This document shows positions 23,694-32,978 of a stretch of 64,000 bases of DNA, piece after piece. A program made the translations under genes and the position numbers. The notes beneath the pieces are model-generated. The model ran no database searches. It was not told where the DNA came from and saw nothing but the letters and a program-made list of their open reading frames with translations. Numbering within the stretch: the stretch's first letter is position 1; every line of letters begins with the position of its first letter. This DNA comes from Microcoleus vaginatus HSN003 (GTDB lineage Bacteria > Cyanobacteriota > Cyanobacteriia > Cyanobacteriales > Microcoleaceae), in assembly GCF_022701255.1 (NCBI RefSeq), contig NZ_CP031705.1, positions 4,960,001 to 5,024,000 on the forward strand, written 5' to 3'.

Positions 23694-24058
23694 ATTGTTT
23701 GTCGCTGCTGCTTGTAGCTATAATCTTCGTCGCAGTCAATAGTACCGAACAATTCCAATACTTTTAGTTGTTTTCTCATGGCAGCTTTAACAAGAGGATG
23801 AATCAAGTCTTCAGGAATTCGATTGCGCTCAATATAAGTATTTATTTCTTCCTGGTTATCCAAATAAAAGCTCAGCGCGTCAAAAATTTGAGCTAATTTC
23901 AGGTGAGGTAAGTGCATCGGGATTTCTTCAGGAGTAATACCCAAACGCCACAATTCCACGATCGCCCGAACGGAAGTCCTCGTTCCTACGATAATTGGTT
24001 CGCCTTGCAAGATTTCAGGATGACTTGTGACATAACGCGAAACAGATTGTACAGTCAT
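23690..24058 (-). CDS. DUF433 antitoxin-like protein
   Basis: A 122-residue protein. Residues about 5-75 form a DUF433 domain: RYVTSHPEILQGEPIIVGTR, then VRAIVELWRLGITPEEIPMHLP and the HTH-like LAQIFDALSFYLDNQEEI. These proteins usually act as antitoxins to DUF5615 PIN-like toxins. Here only eight codons of such a partner remain. The extended C-terminus (about 40 residues) is unusual for the family. Confidence 0.82.
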   Translation of the reverse strand: MTVQSVSRYVTSHPEILQGEPIIVGTRTSVRAIVELWRLGITPEEIPMHLPHLKLAQIFDALSFYLDNQEEINTYIERNRIPEDLIHPLVKAAMRKQLKVLELFGTIDCDEDYSYKQQRQTI

Positions 24059-24179
24059 GGCAGATTAACAGGGCAGATATATTTTTATTATATGTTATGA
24101 TTGAGGCTATAACTGTGTAAAAAATTAAGAGCGATTCCCTACGGGATAGCTACGCTTCACGCACTTTTCGCCAACCTTT

Positions 24180-24848
24180 CTACAACTTCCCAATTTGTTG
24201 AGCAAACCACATCGCTGCCGTCCCATTTCCCTCATTTAAAAGTTTCAAAGTCTCCGATAGTAAAGCAATTGGCAATCCCTCAAGTGCTCCGGAAATTTCG
24301 CATTCCTGATATTTCCCGTTTTCCTGCAAGCGAAATGCCAAAACTCTCTCGCCCTTAATATCTACTACCCAATACTCAGGAATTCCCAACGCAGCATACA
24401 ACCGCTTTTTTTCATCTAAATCGCTGGCCAAAGTAGTATCGGCTATCTCCCCGACTAAATCGGGAACTCGCGACTGATTCAGATTAATTCGGCGAGGTTC
24501 CCCTTTTTGCCATTGGTGGAAATCTCCGCCGATGTATAAAACTTTATCTGGTGCACCCGCTCCCACTTTAGGTTTCTCAATTACACAACCGCTGAGAGAA
24601 TCAAAAGTTTGTCCTATTTTGGTAGTAAACCACACAAAAAATATGATAGTAAACAGATCGTTAAATCTGGCGTGCTGAGGCCCTTCATTACCCATGTCTA
24701 TCCAAAGATATCCTTCATAAAAAAATATTCTGGCTTCCTCCAAAGATGGATCTTCGCAGGCTGCTACATAATCTTCCCACGTCGCGGCTTGTGATTGGGG
24801 AATTTCACCCACTTGAGACACGATGAATTTTGCAGTTGTAGAAGTCAT
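24180..24848 (-). CDS. Uma2 family (DUF820) putative endonuclease
   Basis: A 222-residue protein of the Uma2/DUF820 type, a PD-(D/E)XK-fold family greatly expanded in cyanobacteria. Landmarks are RIFFYEGYLWIDMGNEGPQH, RVPDLVGEI (acidic active-site residue), DEKKRLYAALGIPEYWVVDI with the catalytic Lys region, and VLAFRL. The biological target is unknown; many copies per genome suggest a mobile or selfish origin. It stands alone. Confidence 0.9.
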   Translation of the reverse strand: MTSTTAKFIVSQVGEIPQSQAATWEDYVAACEDPSLEEARIFFYEGYLWIDMGNEGPQHARFNDLFTIIFFVWFTTKIGQTFDSLSGCVIEKPKVGAGAPDKVLYIGGDFHQWQKGEPRRINLNQSRVPDLVGEIADTTLASDLDEKKRLYAALGIPEYWVVDIKGERVLAFRLQENGKYQECEISGALEGLPIALLSETLKLLNEGNGTAAMWFAQQIGKL

Positions 24849-25063
24849 GATTTAAAAGCAAATTGACGATATTTTTATCCTAACTTAAGTCGCTATTTAT
24901 AGCCGAAGGAAGAAGGAAGGCACTACACGGATACACGCATGAATTATCGAGTCTGAGTCATTCTTAAAAAGGAAGAAAATACAAGAAAGATCGACTTGCA
25001 GTCAGACGAAGGGGGCGGGCACGGGGGCACCGCCCCTACAAATGGCGATCGCAATCCTTGTGC

Positions 25064-25324
25064 TTATCGAATTGCTGTGGGCGCCGCAATTGGTACTTCT
25101 AAGTCTGGTTGCAAGTCAAAGACTACGACAAGCGTTGCTTGAGGCATCAGTTGACGCAGACACAGCAAGTGCCCGTCAGCATCTGATCGACTGCGAAATC
25201 GCCCCACAATCGCCTGCTGCATACTGGGCATGAGTTTGGCGATCGCCCAAGGGTAAAGGCGTTTTTGGTACGCGATCGCCCCAGGATTCGCTGCGAATCC
25301 CTGTTGATAACCGTTTTGTGGCAT
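25064..25324 (-). CDS. Small conserved-looking protein of unknown function
   Basis: An 86-residue frame from ATG 25324 reads MPQNGYQQGFAANPGAIAYQ, PWAIAKLMPSMQQAIVGRFR, then SRSDADGHLLCLRQLMPQAT. It has the composition of a soluble protein and the pattern of a short cyanobacterial family, but I cannot name it. A TTG at 25354 is an alternative start, inside a strong hairpin. The opposite strand is also open over part of this stretch, so coding is likely rather than certain. Confidence 0.45.
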   Translation of the reverse strand: MPQNGYQQGFAANPGAIAYQKRLYPWAIAKLMPSMQQAIVGRFRSRSDADGHLLCLRQLMPQATLVVVFDLQPDLEVPIAAPTAIR

Positions 25325-25352
25325 AATCGTGTTGTATTCGTAAGGAGTACAC

Positions 25353-25398
25353 AAAAGGCGTTAGTAAGTTTCTTGGCGGGAATGTACTAACGCCTTTT
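25353..25398. terminator. Strong 14-bp hairpin with flanking T tracts, just upstream of the small gene
   Basis: AAAAGGCGTTAGTA pairs perfectly with TACTAACGCCTTTT around an 18-nt loop. Read on the minus strand it ends in TTTTG directly before the small gene 25064-25324, so it could attenuate that gene. On the plus strand no gene precedes it. The rest of the gap to 25645 holds a common GCAGATGAACGCGGAT-type repeat and no gene. Confidence 0.6.
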
Positions 25399-25645
25399 CA
25401 ATTAAAATTCAAGCATCTATCACAATAATTGTCAATTGTCAATTCTTAACGCTAAGTTTTAACGGTTATCCTATCTGAAGCTTTTATCGGCTATGGATTT
25501 GAGGGTTTTAGTAAGTGTTGAATTGTTGGCAAAAGTGATATATTTTTGATTTTTTACCGCAGATGAACGCGGATAAACGCGGATGAAAGAAAGATAAATT
25601 GAGAATGAGTTAAGGGGCGATCGCACTTAATCACAGCTCACAAAA

Positions 25646-26230
25646 TCACTGTTTTGTCAAGACAAAAACACTTTCTTTATTCCCCCGTCCAATCCGCAAA
25701 TCCTTATCCAAATAAGTAATATCCAGCCATCCCTGCTGTTCGCGAGTATCCAGCCCGAAATCTACAGCAGCGAACTTTTTCCCCGACTCAATCTCATTGA
25801 TAAACTTCCCCGGAAATTCATAGCCAATCAACCTGCTTAAACCGAAAATCGCCCGCTCAAACTTGATCTGCACTCGACGTTCGGAAGTTGCCTCAAATCT
25901 CGCCGCTACACTGACAATTCCTTCCAAATAAGGCAAGCCGTAAAGTTCGCCAATGTTGTAAACTTTAGATTCTTTGACGCGGATAGATTGATAAATTTGA
26001 CCCAATTTCACTAAGGGAAAACTGTCAAGATTCAGCAGTTCGCGGCTGGTGGTGTACAATAACCGCCACTCACCATTTAAAAGCTCTGCGGCTTCGACAG
26101 GGCGTGGTGTGGGGTTGTAATCTTCCAATTGGGCGATCGCGCTTAAAATCGCTTGTTGGTCGGTGGGAGTAGCCAGCAATCCTCGATTCTTACCAGCAAT
26201 AATCTCTAAGAGTGCAGATTTTCTAAGCAT
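25646..26230 (-). CDS. PAP/fibrillin family protein
   Basis: A 194-residue lipid-associated protein of the plastoglobulin/fibrillin family. The signature LNGEWRLLYTTSRELLNLD occurs at residues about 50-68, with the conserved C-terminal strand pair WLDITYLDKDLRIGRGNKES. Members associate with thylakoid membranes or lipid globules and support photosystem protection under light stress (family knowledge). The length fits cyanobacterial members. Confidence 0.92.
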   Translation of the reverse strand: MLRKSALLEIIAGKNRGLLATPTDQQAILSAIAQLEDYNPTPRPVEAAELLNGEWRLLYTTSRELLNLDSFPLVKLGQIYQSIRVKESKVYNIGELYGLPYLEGIVSVAARFEATSERRVQIKFERAIFGLSRLIGYEFPGKFINEIESGKKFAAVDFGLDTREQQGWLDITYLDKDLRIGRGNKESVFVLTKQ

Positions 26231-26423
26231 GATTTTTTAAGAAGTAATAAGGAAAAAGGAAGGGGAAAGAAGGAAGAAGCAATTTGTTATTTGTAATAAG
26301 CTGTCTGGCATCTTGCACTGGATTTTTCAGGCGGGCGGGACGCCCAACCCTACTCCCCACAAGAATTTCATCAAACTTGACTGTAAAATTTAGATGCGAC
26401 TGGGCTTAACCAATCACCAATAA

Positions 26424-26463
26424 CTAATGATTAATGATTAATGATTAATCACTAATCACTAAT
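26424..26463. repeat. Heptamer repeat (TAATGAT / TAATCAC) at the end of the GT4 gene
   Basis: TAATGAT is repeated three times and then drifts into TAATCAC twice. The last part overlaps the 3' end of the glycosyltransferase gene and supplies its final codons (VISD). The upstream gap 26231-26423 holds a CCCAACCCTACTCCCCACAAG dispersed repeat also seen at about 38975. Confidence 0.75.
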
Positions 26464-28121
26464 ATATCAAATTTCACCAAATAGAGTAGAGTCCGATAGA
26501 GGTCGGCTAATTCTTGCTCGTTTTTAACGTAGCGTCGGATAATTTCCCCCACGCTGATCGCACCTTCCTGCTTAATTGTATCCAATATCTCCATCTGAAT
26601 GCTAACAGATCTTCTCCTATCCTCACCAAAACTGGTAAACCTAATTGTCTGTACCTGCTTTAAAAGTTCTGGTGTGGCGATCGCACCCAGACTCAGCATC
26701 ATCTCATTGCTTAAACTTCTAGTCGCATAATTACCCAATACCCGAAACGGATCATCGCCTAGGGGATAAGGCGGTTTCCCGGGTTTTAAAGGTGCTGACT
26801 CCGGTGCCGCCAGGCGAATTTCTGCTAATTCCTGCCACAATTGTTCGTAAGCAGCAATTACTACTTTCCAATCATAAATTTCCCTCGCCCTTTGTCTCGC
26901 ATTTTCCCCCATCCGCTTTCTCAATTCTGGGTTTTCAATTAATTGGCACAAGGCCAGGGTGCAAGCCTCAATGTCAACTGCTGTGGCGAGGGAAGTGTGA
27001 CCCATGTAAGTCGGCCAATTTAAGCTGCCGTCAAGATAATTTAGGGCTAAATCTAAACAAGATTCTGGGGGCGGAATGAGTGTGGGAATGCGGAAGCCGT
27101 CTATTTCGTGGCGTACAGATTCTTTGTATCCGTTCCAATCGGAGACTATGGCCGGCAGTCCGTTCGCCATGGCTTCTATTGGTGTCAGTCCAAAGGATTC
27201 TTGAATGTTGTCGGAAAGCGAAATGAAAATGTCTGCCGCCGACCAAATATTTACTCTAATTTCCGGCTGTCTCCCATCTAAAAAAATAGCATTCACCGAG
27301 GGACAAAATATTTGCGCGCTAGTTTTAAAGTCGGGTTCTTCTCTCGGATCTTCGATCCAACCGGCTTGAATTAAATGGATTTTGGCTTTTGTGTGTTGTG
27401 AGGCCCGTTCTAGGGCGATGTACATGGGTACCGGATGAGCTTTTGCAGAAAAAGTCAATCGACCCACAAATAACACAACAATATCTTCGGGAGAAATGCC
27501 GAGTTCTTGCCGCAGTTGGTGGCGACTCTTAACTGCTTCCACACCCTGCGGAAACGCGCTGAAATCCACTCCTAGGGGAATAACGGGGAATTTGACCAAA
27601 ATTTCCGGTTTACCGCCGTTACGCTGCGCTAAATATTCAGACCACTCCCTCATAACTCCCTCTACTGCTGTTTTCACGGCTGTAGAGGTGCAGATCAGGG
27701 CGTCCCAAGGCTGCATGGGTGCGGTTATCAAATCGCCGATCGCCCCCATGATGTATTTTGTACCGATCGTGTGAGTAACGCCACAAACGCTGTAGGCCCG
27801 CTGATCCACAAATCTGCGCGCCCAAACCATCTGTGACAGAACCGGATCGGGTCGGTAAATTGTGCCCGGTTGAGATAGCAAATCCGGTCGTTCCATTGGA
27901 ATCCAGCGGACTTTCCGAGCTTTTTGCAGCCAAGGTTGGATGTGCGAACAAAACTCCTTAAAGGTTGTTTTGCTATCGGCGCAACAATAGAGAGAGTTAG
28001 CGGTTCCGTGTTGGACTAAGCTTTTGAGAAACCCTTCTCCGGCTGAATGACGCCCCAGAAGTTTTTGCCCTCCGGTGTGGTAACCCTCTTTGTTGTATAA
28101 AACCGCTGCCGTTGTATCCAT
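26445..28121 (-). CDS. Glycosyltransferase family 4 (GT-B fold) with C-terminal extension
   Basis: A 558-residue protein. The N-terminal half contains HSAGEGFLKSLVQHG and CVCGVTHTIGT-like segments; the donor-binding half has VVLFVGRLTFSAKAHP, AADIFISLSDNIQESFGLTP and EAMANGLPAIVSDWNGYKE, with the ExFGLxxxE motif of GT4 enzymes. The last 120 residues are an extra helical part with winged-helix-like features (GAISVGEIIRRYVKNEQELA). The sugar and acceptor cannot be told; surface polysaccharide or glycolipid synthesis is possible. Confidence 0.88.
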   Translation of the reverse strand: MDTTAAVLYNKEGYHTGGQKLLGRHSAGEGFLKSLVQHGTANSLYCCADSKTTFKEFCSHIQPWLQKARKVRWIPMERPDLLSQPGTIYRPDPVLSQMVWARRFVDQRAYSVCGVTHTIGTKYIMGAIGDLITAPMQPWDALICTSTAVKTAVEGVMREWSEYLAQRNGGKPEILVKFPVIPLGVDFSAFPQGVEAVKSRHQLRQELGISPEDIVVLFVGRLTFSAKAHPVPMYIALERASQHTKAKIHLIQAGWIEDPREEPDFKTSAQIFCPSVNAIFLDGRQPEIRVNIWSAADIFISLSDNIQESFGLTPIEAMANGLPAIVSDWNGYKESVRHEIDGFRIPTLIPPPESCLDLALNYLDGSLNWPTYMGHTSLATAVDIEACTLALCQLIENPELRKRMGENARQRAREIYDWKVVIAAYEQLWQELAEIRLAAPESAPLKPGKPPYPLGDDPFRVLGNYATRSLSNEMMLSLGAIATPELLKQVQTIRFTSFGEDRRRSVSIQMEILDTIKQEGAISVGEIIRRYVKNEQELADLYRTLLYLVKFDILVISD

Positions 28122-28416
28122 TCTGAGATTTATTGCTTGAGAGTTGACTGAAGAAGCCAGAGGGCTTTCGGGATAAGGCTTTGATGAAAAATCAGGAGAC
28201 TATTCTGAATCAATCGGTTGGAGTTAGGCAAGCTTGCAGAATATGATCGCGGCGTGTCCGGCGATATCTTAAAGACGATCGTCTCAGATTACAATGCTTA
28301 CGGCTAAAGAAGGATTGGCAAGAGCGGATTTTAGTGTTATTCTGAGGCCCATGCTGGGGGCGATCGCCTTTTCGGTCTCCCATCTTATCCCATCCGGAAC
28401 CAAACGGAGCCTGTGG

Positions 28417-28422
28417 TATAAT
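28417..28422 (+). promoter_or_regulatory. Candidate extended -10 promoter for the DUF3134 gene
   Basis: TGGTATAAT gives an extended -10 (TGnTATAAT) about 110 bp before the DUF3134 start. No good -35 box is seen. The rest of the 28122-28532 gap shows no gene. Confidence 0.4.
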
Positions 28423-28532
28423 GCTTTAGCCTTGCTAAATGCCCGATTTGCAAGTGCTTGATCAAAGGATCAGTTCGTCGGCAAAACGTTACCTCTACTC
28501 GATCGCGTCTTTGTCTTTAAAAACCGAGAATC

Positions 28533-28772
28533 ATGTACAACCCATCTCTGCGTCAAATACCTCGCCACTTGCCTGCGGATGTAATTCCATTAAAGCAGCA
28601 ATCTTCTCTTTTAGACTGGTTGGAATCTAACAATCGCCTGTTAGCAAGGGATGTCCAAGAACCCGACTATCTGCACGAAGAAGAAATTTCTGAACTGATG
28701 GCAGTTGACGACAGTCCTTACGATGATTTAGAAGAGGAAGTAGAAGAGGATGTGAGTGTAGGCGAAGAATAA
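28533..28772 (+). CDS. DUF3134-like small acidic protein
   Basis: A 79-residue protein starting MYNPSLRQIPRHLPADVIPL, then SSLLDWLESNNRLLARD and a strongly acidic tail (DDLEEEVEEDVSVGEE). It resembles the cyanobacterial DUF3134 family, of unknown function. It lies 130 bp before mraY on the same strand, so co-transcription is possible. Confidence 0.75.
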   Translation: MYNPSLRQIPRHLPADVIPLKQQSSLLDWLESNNRLLARDVQEPDYLHEEEISELMAVDDSPYDDLEEEVEEDVSVGEE

Positions 28773-28902
28773 CTGGTAGAAGGGTGAAGGAATCAACCGG
28801 AAACAGGGAAGAAAAACTAAGAGATTTCTCAATCTCCTGTATCGCACCCTATTCCCCCATTTTCAATTGCTTATTCTCAAATAGTGTGTGGTGAGGAGTG
28901 TT

Positions 28903-30018
28903 ATGGATAACTTTTTGGATGAGAAAATCCCTTTTAGTCTGCCCTTCAAACTTACAGGCAAGAATTTATTCCTGCTGCTAAGTTTGGGGATCGGCATTGT
29001 GGCGATAGGTTTAGATGGAGCAGCGGGTAGATTTTTGAATTTACCTGCATCCCTATTTATGCCGCTAGTTGTTTGTGCTTTAGTTGCGGCGGGGTTGGGC
29101 TATGCAGTTGTGCCCGTACTCCAGCAACTAAAAGCAGGACAAATAATTCGCGAAGACGGCCCCCAAGCTCATTTAAAAAAGGCGGGAACGCCGACAATGG
29201 GAGGCATCTTTTTTGTACCCGCAGGGGTCGCAGTTGCTTTGCTTTGGTCTAGATTTAACTCAGATGTTGTTGCCGTATCGGCTTTAACTTTAGCTTACGG
29301 TTTCATTGGCTGGATCGATGACTGGCAAATTCTGCGCCTCAAGTCGAATAAAGGTATTTCACCTCGGATGAAATTGGCTTTGCAAATAGGTTTTGCAGCT
29401 CTATTTTGTCTGTGGATGATGTTTCGTGAACCAGGTATTTCTACCAGCATTGCTTTGCCTTTCGGTTGGGTATTGCCTTTAGGTTTTCTGTTTTGGCCGC
29501 TGGCGGGTTTTGTGCTGGTAGCTGAAAGCAATGCTACGAATATTACCGACGGCGTTGACGGGTTGATGGGAGGTTTGGGGGCGATCGCACTTTTGGGATT
29601 GGGTGCATCTGTAGCCTCTACTTCGCCAGAATTAATGATATTTTGCGCCTGCACCAGTGGCAGTTGTCTCGGTTTCTTGGCACACAACCGCAATCCAGCC
29701 AAGGTGTTTATGGGTGATACAGGTGCTTTAGCTTTGGGTGGTGCGTTGGGTGCGGTAGGTTTATTAACAAATAGCCTTTGGATATTATTAATCATCAGCG
29801 GGATTTTCTTTATTGAAACGCTGTCAGTAATTGCTCAAGTAGGTTATTACAAAGCTACAAAAGGCCCGGATGGCATTGGCCAACGTTTGTTAAGAATGGC
29901 TCCGCTGCACCATCATCTAGAGTTGTGCGGCTGGTTAGAAACTCAGGTTGTTGGCATTTTTTATATAACTAATGGGGCGTTAGTGTTAATGATTTTGATG
30001 TTGACTAGCAACAGTTGA
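28903..30018 (+). CDS. mraY: Phospho-N-acetylmuramoyl-pentapeptide-transferase MraY
   Basis: MraY attaches phospho-MurNAc-pentapeptide to undecaprenyl phosphate to form lipid I at the inner membrane. The polytopic 371-residue protein has LKKAGTPTMGG, WIDDWQILRLKSNKGIS, NATNITDGVDGLMGG, GDTGALALGGALG and PLHHHLELCGW, the known substrate and Mg-binding loops. ATG 28903 is chosen because GAGGAG lies six bases upstream; a GTG at 28888 is less likely. No other mur genes are adjacent. Confidence 0.97.
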   Translation: MDNFLDEKIPFSLPFKLTGKNLFLLLSLGIGIVAIGLDGAAGRFLNLPASLFMPLVVCALVAAGLGYAVVPVLQQLKAGQIIREDGPQAHLKKAGTPTMGGIFFVPAGVAVALLWSRFNSDVVAVSALTLAYGFIGWIDDWQILRLKSNKGISPRMKLALQIGFAALFCLWMMFREPGISTSIALPFGWVLPLGFLFWPLAGFVLVAESNATNITDGVDGLMGGLGAIALLGLGASVASTSPELMIFCACTSGSCLGFLAHNRNPAKVFMGDTGALALGGALGAVGLLTNSLWILLIISGIFFIETLSVIAQVGYYKATKGPDGIGQRLLRMAPLHHHLELCGWLETQVVGIFYITNGALVLMILMLTSNS

Positions 30019-30077
30019 GAAGGGATTGCGTGACGGATTGTACAGGGGATGTAAGAGATATTTTCTACTACTTGAAA

Positions 30078-30143
30078 GAAACAGGCAAGATGCCTGTTCC
30101 ACAAGAACTGAATGAAGTTGTGGAACAGGCATCTTGCCTGTTT
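30078..30143. repeat. Large hairpin from two inverted copies of a dispersed palindromic repeat
   Basis: AAACAGGCAAGATGCCTGTT-CCACAA at 30078-30104 is inverted at 30118-30143. Each copy is itself a palindrome (CAGGCAAGATGCCTG). Other copies are at about 19384-19407 and 39016-39042. Placed after mraY it could stop transcription or stabilise the mRNA. Confidence 0.85.
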
Positions 30144-30224
30144 AAGGCTCGGAACTTATAATTTGGAGAATTGATATCCCCAGTTAATGCAATGGAACTT
30201 AGTAACGCTTTTTAATTATTTGAA

Positions 30225-30308
30225 GAACCGCGAAGAGGGTTATAGGACACAGGAAGAACTACATTTGCTTATTTATCTTCCTTAGCCTCCTTAGCGCCTT
30301 CGCGGTTC
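30225..30308. repeat. Inverted repeat GAACCGCGAAG...CTTCGCGGTTC
   Basis: An 11-bp perfect inverted repeat separated by about 60 bp containing CTTCCTTAGCCTCCTTAGCG, a common cyanobacterial intergenic repeat. It ends 50 bp before the GT2 gene, so it may lie in its leader. Confidence 0.7.
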
Positions 30309-30358
30309 GTTTAATCTTACTCAATATTAGTTATGCTATCGTTTACGGTTGTTTGTGA

Positions 30359-31321
30359 ATGACTAAAACGTTTTTACCGGAGGTTTCGGTGGTTGTGCCT
30401 GTTTACAACGGCGAGATGGATTTGCCGCCGTTGATCGAGTGCCTGCGATCGCAAACTTATCCACCACACAGAGTAGAATATCTATTAGTAGACAACAACA
30501 GCCGCGATCGCACTTCAGCAATCATCGAAACAGCAGCTAAGTTCGATAAAATAACCATTCGCCACCTCAGTGAAAATCAGATTCAAAGTTCCTACGCCGC
30601 CCGCAATCAAGGAATTCGCGCATCAACAGGCGAAATCATTGCATTTACTGATGCAGACTGTCGCCCGGAATCTGACTGGCTGGAAAATTTAGTTAAGCCA
30701 TTTATTGACTTAGAAATAGGAATTAGCGCTGGGGAAATACTCGCATTGCCCGGTAAAACTATTTTAGAACAACACGCCGATCGCCAAAATACTTTATCTC
30801 AAAAACATACTCTCGCTCATCCTTTTTCTCCCTACGGCCAAACCGCCAATTTAGCTGTACGGAGGCTCGTTTTACAACAAATAGGATTATTTCGCGCTTA
30901 CCTCACCAGCGGCGGCGATGCTGACTTGTGTTGGCGGATTTTGCGGCAAACATCCTATAAATTACATTTTGCCGAAAATGCGATCGTCCGACACCGCCAC
31001 CGTTCTACAATAAAACAGTTACAAAGTCAATGGTATCGGTACGGGGAATCTAATAAATACTTGCACGAACTCCACGGTGTCGATTTGATGCGAGAATTCA
31101 CAACACAGGAATATTTTTACCGGCTGGCTAGGTGGCTGTTAAAGGAATTTCCGGTTGCGGCTGCCAAAAGTGCGTTAGCGAAGCCCTCGAAGAGGATCGA
31201 CCGAGCGGACCTGGTAGATTTGTTTAATACGCCGATCGGTCTTTTGAATGTTAGGGCAAGGTCGATCGGACAGCGCCAAGCCAAACTTCCTTTAGCAGCT
31301 TGGGAAATCCCACAATTATAA
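30359..31321 (+). CDS. Glycosyltransferase family 2
   Basis: A 320-residue GT-A enzyme: VSVVVPVYNGEMDLPPLIEC at the N-terminus, LLVDNNSRDRTS, the DxD-type AFTDADCRPESDW and the acceptor-side motif SGGDADLCWRI. No transmembrane helices are evident. The substrate is not predictable. The next gene, on the other strand, is a sulfotransferase, so a role in a decorated surface glycan is possible but only inferred. Confidence 0.92.
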   Translation: MTKTFLPEVSVVVPVYNGEMDLPPLIECLRSQTYPPHRVEYLLVDNNSRDRTSAIIETAAKFDKITIRHLSENQIQSSYAARNQGIRASTGEIIAFTDADCRPESDWLENLVKPFIDLEIGISAGEILALPGKTILEQHADRQNTLSQKHTLAHPFSPYGQTANLAVRRLVLQQIGLFRAYLTSGGDADLCWRILRQTSYKLHFAENAIVRHRHRSTIKQLQSQWYRYGESNKYLHELHGVDLMREFTTQEYFYRLARWLLKEFPVAAAKSALAKPSKRIDRADLVDLFNTPIGLLNVRARSIGQRQAKLPLAAWEIPQL

Positions 31322-31413
31322 CTGTGCGTCCGTTATGCTTACATTTGTAGCGCTTAAATTTGTGGCAATTGAGACTGCCTTTCCTTGCCAGGTATCTGCT
31401 GGAACTGTTGCTC

Positions 31414-31437
31414 GTTACCAGGCTAGAGCCTGGTAAC
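31414..31437. repeat. Dispersed palindromic repeat GTTACCAGG...CCTGGTAAC
   Basis: Perfect arms GTTACCAGGC / GCCTGGTAAC with TAGA between, followed by GGCGAGGAAGAGCCTCC. Same family as at 22192, 32689 and 37466. It lies between the convergent GT2 and sulfotransferase genes. Confidence 0.85.
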
Positions 31438-31479
31438 GCATATAGGCGAGGAAGAGCCTCCTTTTTAAATTTGTTGCGC

Positions 31480-32415
31480 TTAAACTTGTTGCAATTGAAA
31501 CTGACCTTGCTGTGGAGATAGCGGGAACTGTGCTAATGAATTTGATATTCCTTTCCGCTTAGCTCTCAGGTATAATGCTGTTTGATAAAGTTCCAAATCT
31601 TCGCGATTGAGATGTATTAGCTCATTCATAATATGGCTGTCATACATGATACTTTTTACCACAGAGTTATAGCCATTATGCTTGTTTGTGTTTTCATAGG
31701 TTATTGAGATTTCTGGCCAATTTAACATCTCGCCCAGCTCGGTTAAATCATCTTTAAAAAATCCTTGGATTCCCACAAAATAAAAATCTGTGAGATTGCG
31801 ACCCCCAACATATTGAGACATTTCATTGCGGAGCTGAGGAATCTTGGCAAATTCCACCAGATCTAAGTTTTTTTCTTGTACATAATTGTGCAAACTCTCA
31901 TCTTCAGTACGGGGAAGACTTTTCCAAAAGAGATACAAGGAAATTAACCGCCGAATAGGATCTCTCAACCAGATTATTTCTTTTACTTGAGCAGGAGAGA
32001 AATATTTTCTCGAAGGAACATGACCGTGTATTACTTTTATTGTTTGCGGATCTACACCTTTACTTACTGCTAACGATTCATCCAAAAAACCAGCAATTTT
32101 ATCTAGACCGTAAACCTGTGTTAAAGCTATAAAAAAAGTTGTTCCTGCCGTTTTTGGTATGTGGTATGACATTATCTCCAAACTTGGCAATCCTAAAATA
32201 CTTTTTTGCCATTCACTTATAAAATTAAATTCCCGTGACTGCAAAAATGAGCTGAGGATTTCCGGCCGTGTAAGTTCGCCGTTTTGCAATTTATGAAGAA
32301 AGAAGCTTTTACCATAAGCGTCAGAATCGCGTTTCAAATAAACGCGGTAAACTTCTTCCACAAATGCTTCATTATCAAGTGGCTCAGTTCTTTGCAAAAA
32401 ATACTTTTCGTTCAT
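31480..32415 (-). CDS. Sulfotransferase with N-terminal DUF4214-like domain
   Basis: From ATG 32415 the protein has 311 residues (a TTG at 32460 would add 15). Residues about 12-55 look like DUF4214 (EEVYRVYLKRDSDAYGKSFF and EILSSFLQSREF). The sulfotransferase part follows: SYHIPKTAGTTFFIAL is the 5'-phosphosulfate loop for PAPS, and EIIWLRDPIRRLISLY the 3'-phosphate-binding motif. It probably sulfates a carbohydrate. DUF4214 fused to sugar-modifying enzymes occurs in cyanobacteria (family knowledge); the acceptor is unknown. Confidence 0.82.
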   Translation of the reverse strand: MNEKYFLQRTEPLDNEAFVEEVYRVYLKRDSDAYGKSFFLHKLQNGELTRPEILSSFLQSREFNFISEWQKSILGLPSLEIMSYHIPKTAGTTFFIALTQVYGLDKIAGFLDESLAVSKGVDPQTIKVIHGHVPSRKYFSPAQVKEIIWLRDPIRRLISLYLFWKSLPRTEDESLHNYVQEKNLDLVEFAKIPQLRNEMSQYVGGRNLTDFYFVGIQGFFKDDLTELGEMLNWPEISITYENTNKHNGYNSVVKSIMYDSHIMNELIHLNREDLELYQTALYLRAKRKGISNSLAQFPLSPQQGQFQLQQV

Positions 32416-32495
32416 TGTTAGATCGTTATAAACTTTAGTAGGGTCAAAAAATAACCCCAAACATAGTATAAGCTGTGATCGTTTGTATTCAAGCG

Positions 32496-32790
32496 CGATT
32501 CATAAGTTTACGTATTTTAAGTGTTATTACTTATTAGGTTATCTGGTTAGTCGTTATTACTGGTTACCAGACTGGAACCTGGTAAAGCAGAGGGGCGAGC
32601 CCGATCCTCCTTTTTCGCTTTTATACAAGCGCTATTCATCAGTTTAGCTGTTTTAAGTATTATTACTTATTAAGTGTTCCTGTTACTCGTTACCAGGCTG
32701 GAGGCTGGTAACGCAGATAGGCGAGGAAGAGCCTCCATTTTCGCAAGCGAGGCTCTTCCTCTGGAGCTGGGTTCCTAGGCTCCAGCCTGG
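32496..32790. repeat. Two diverged tandem copies of a ~125-bp unit containing the GTTACCAGG repeat
   Basis: Both copies share TTTTAAGT(G/A)TTATTACTTATTA, then GTTACCAG(A/G)CTGGA...CTGGTAA and GC(A/G)GAGG/ATAGGCGAG, and TACAAGCGC(G)ATTCAT between them. The second continues into a further hairpin GAGGAAGAGCCTCC...GAGGCTCTTCCTC. The block fills most of the gap before ndhF; no gene is seen in it. Confidence 0.8.
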
Positions 32791-32978
32791 AAGTTAAATT
32801 TACTCCCTCTTAAGTATTTTTACTTATTAAAGTATCTTATGTATCGAATAACATAGTCGATAATTATTAACGCAAAACTTAATCTAAAATTAAGAACAAT
32901 ATTCCGATCGCGCCCGGTTAAACGACGATAACTCAGGCGGATTCTCAGAATTTTAAATTTTTGTAACCTTTACAGGTA

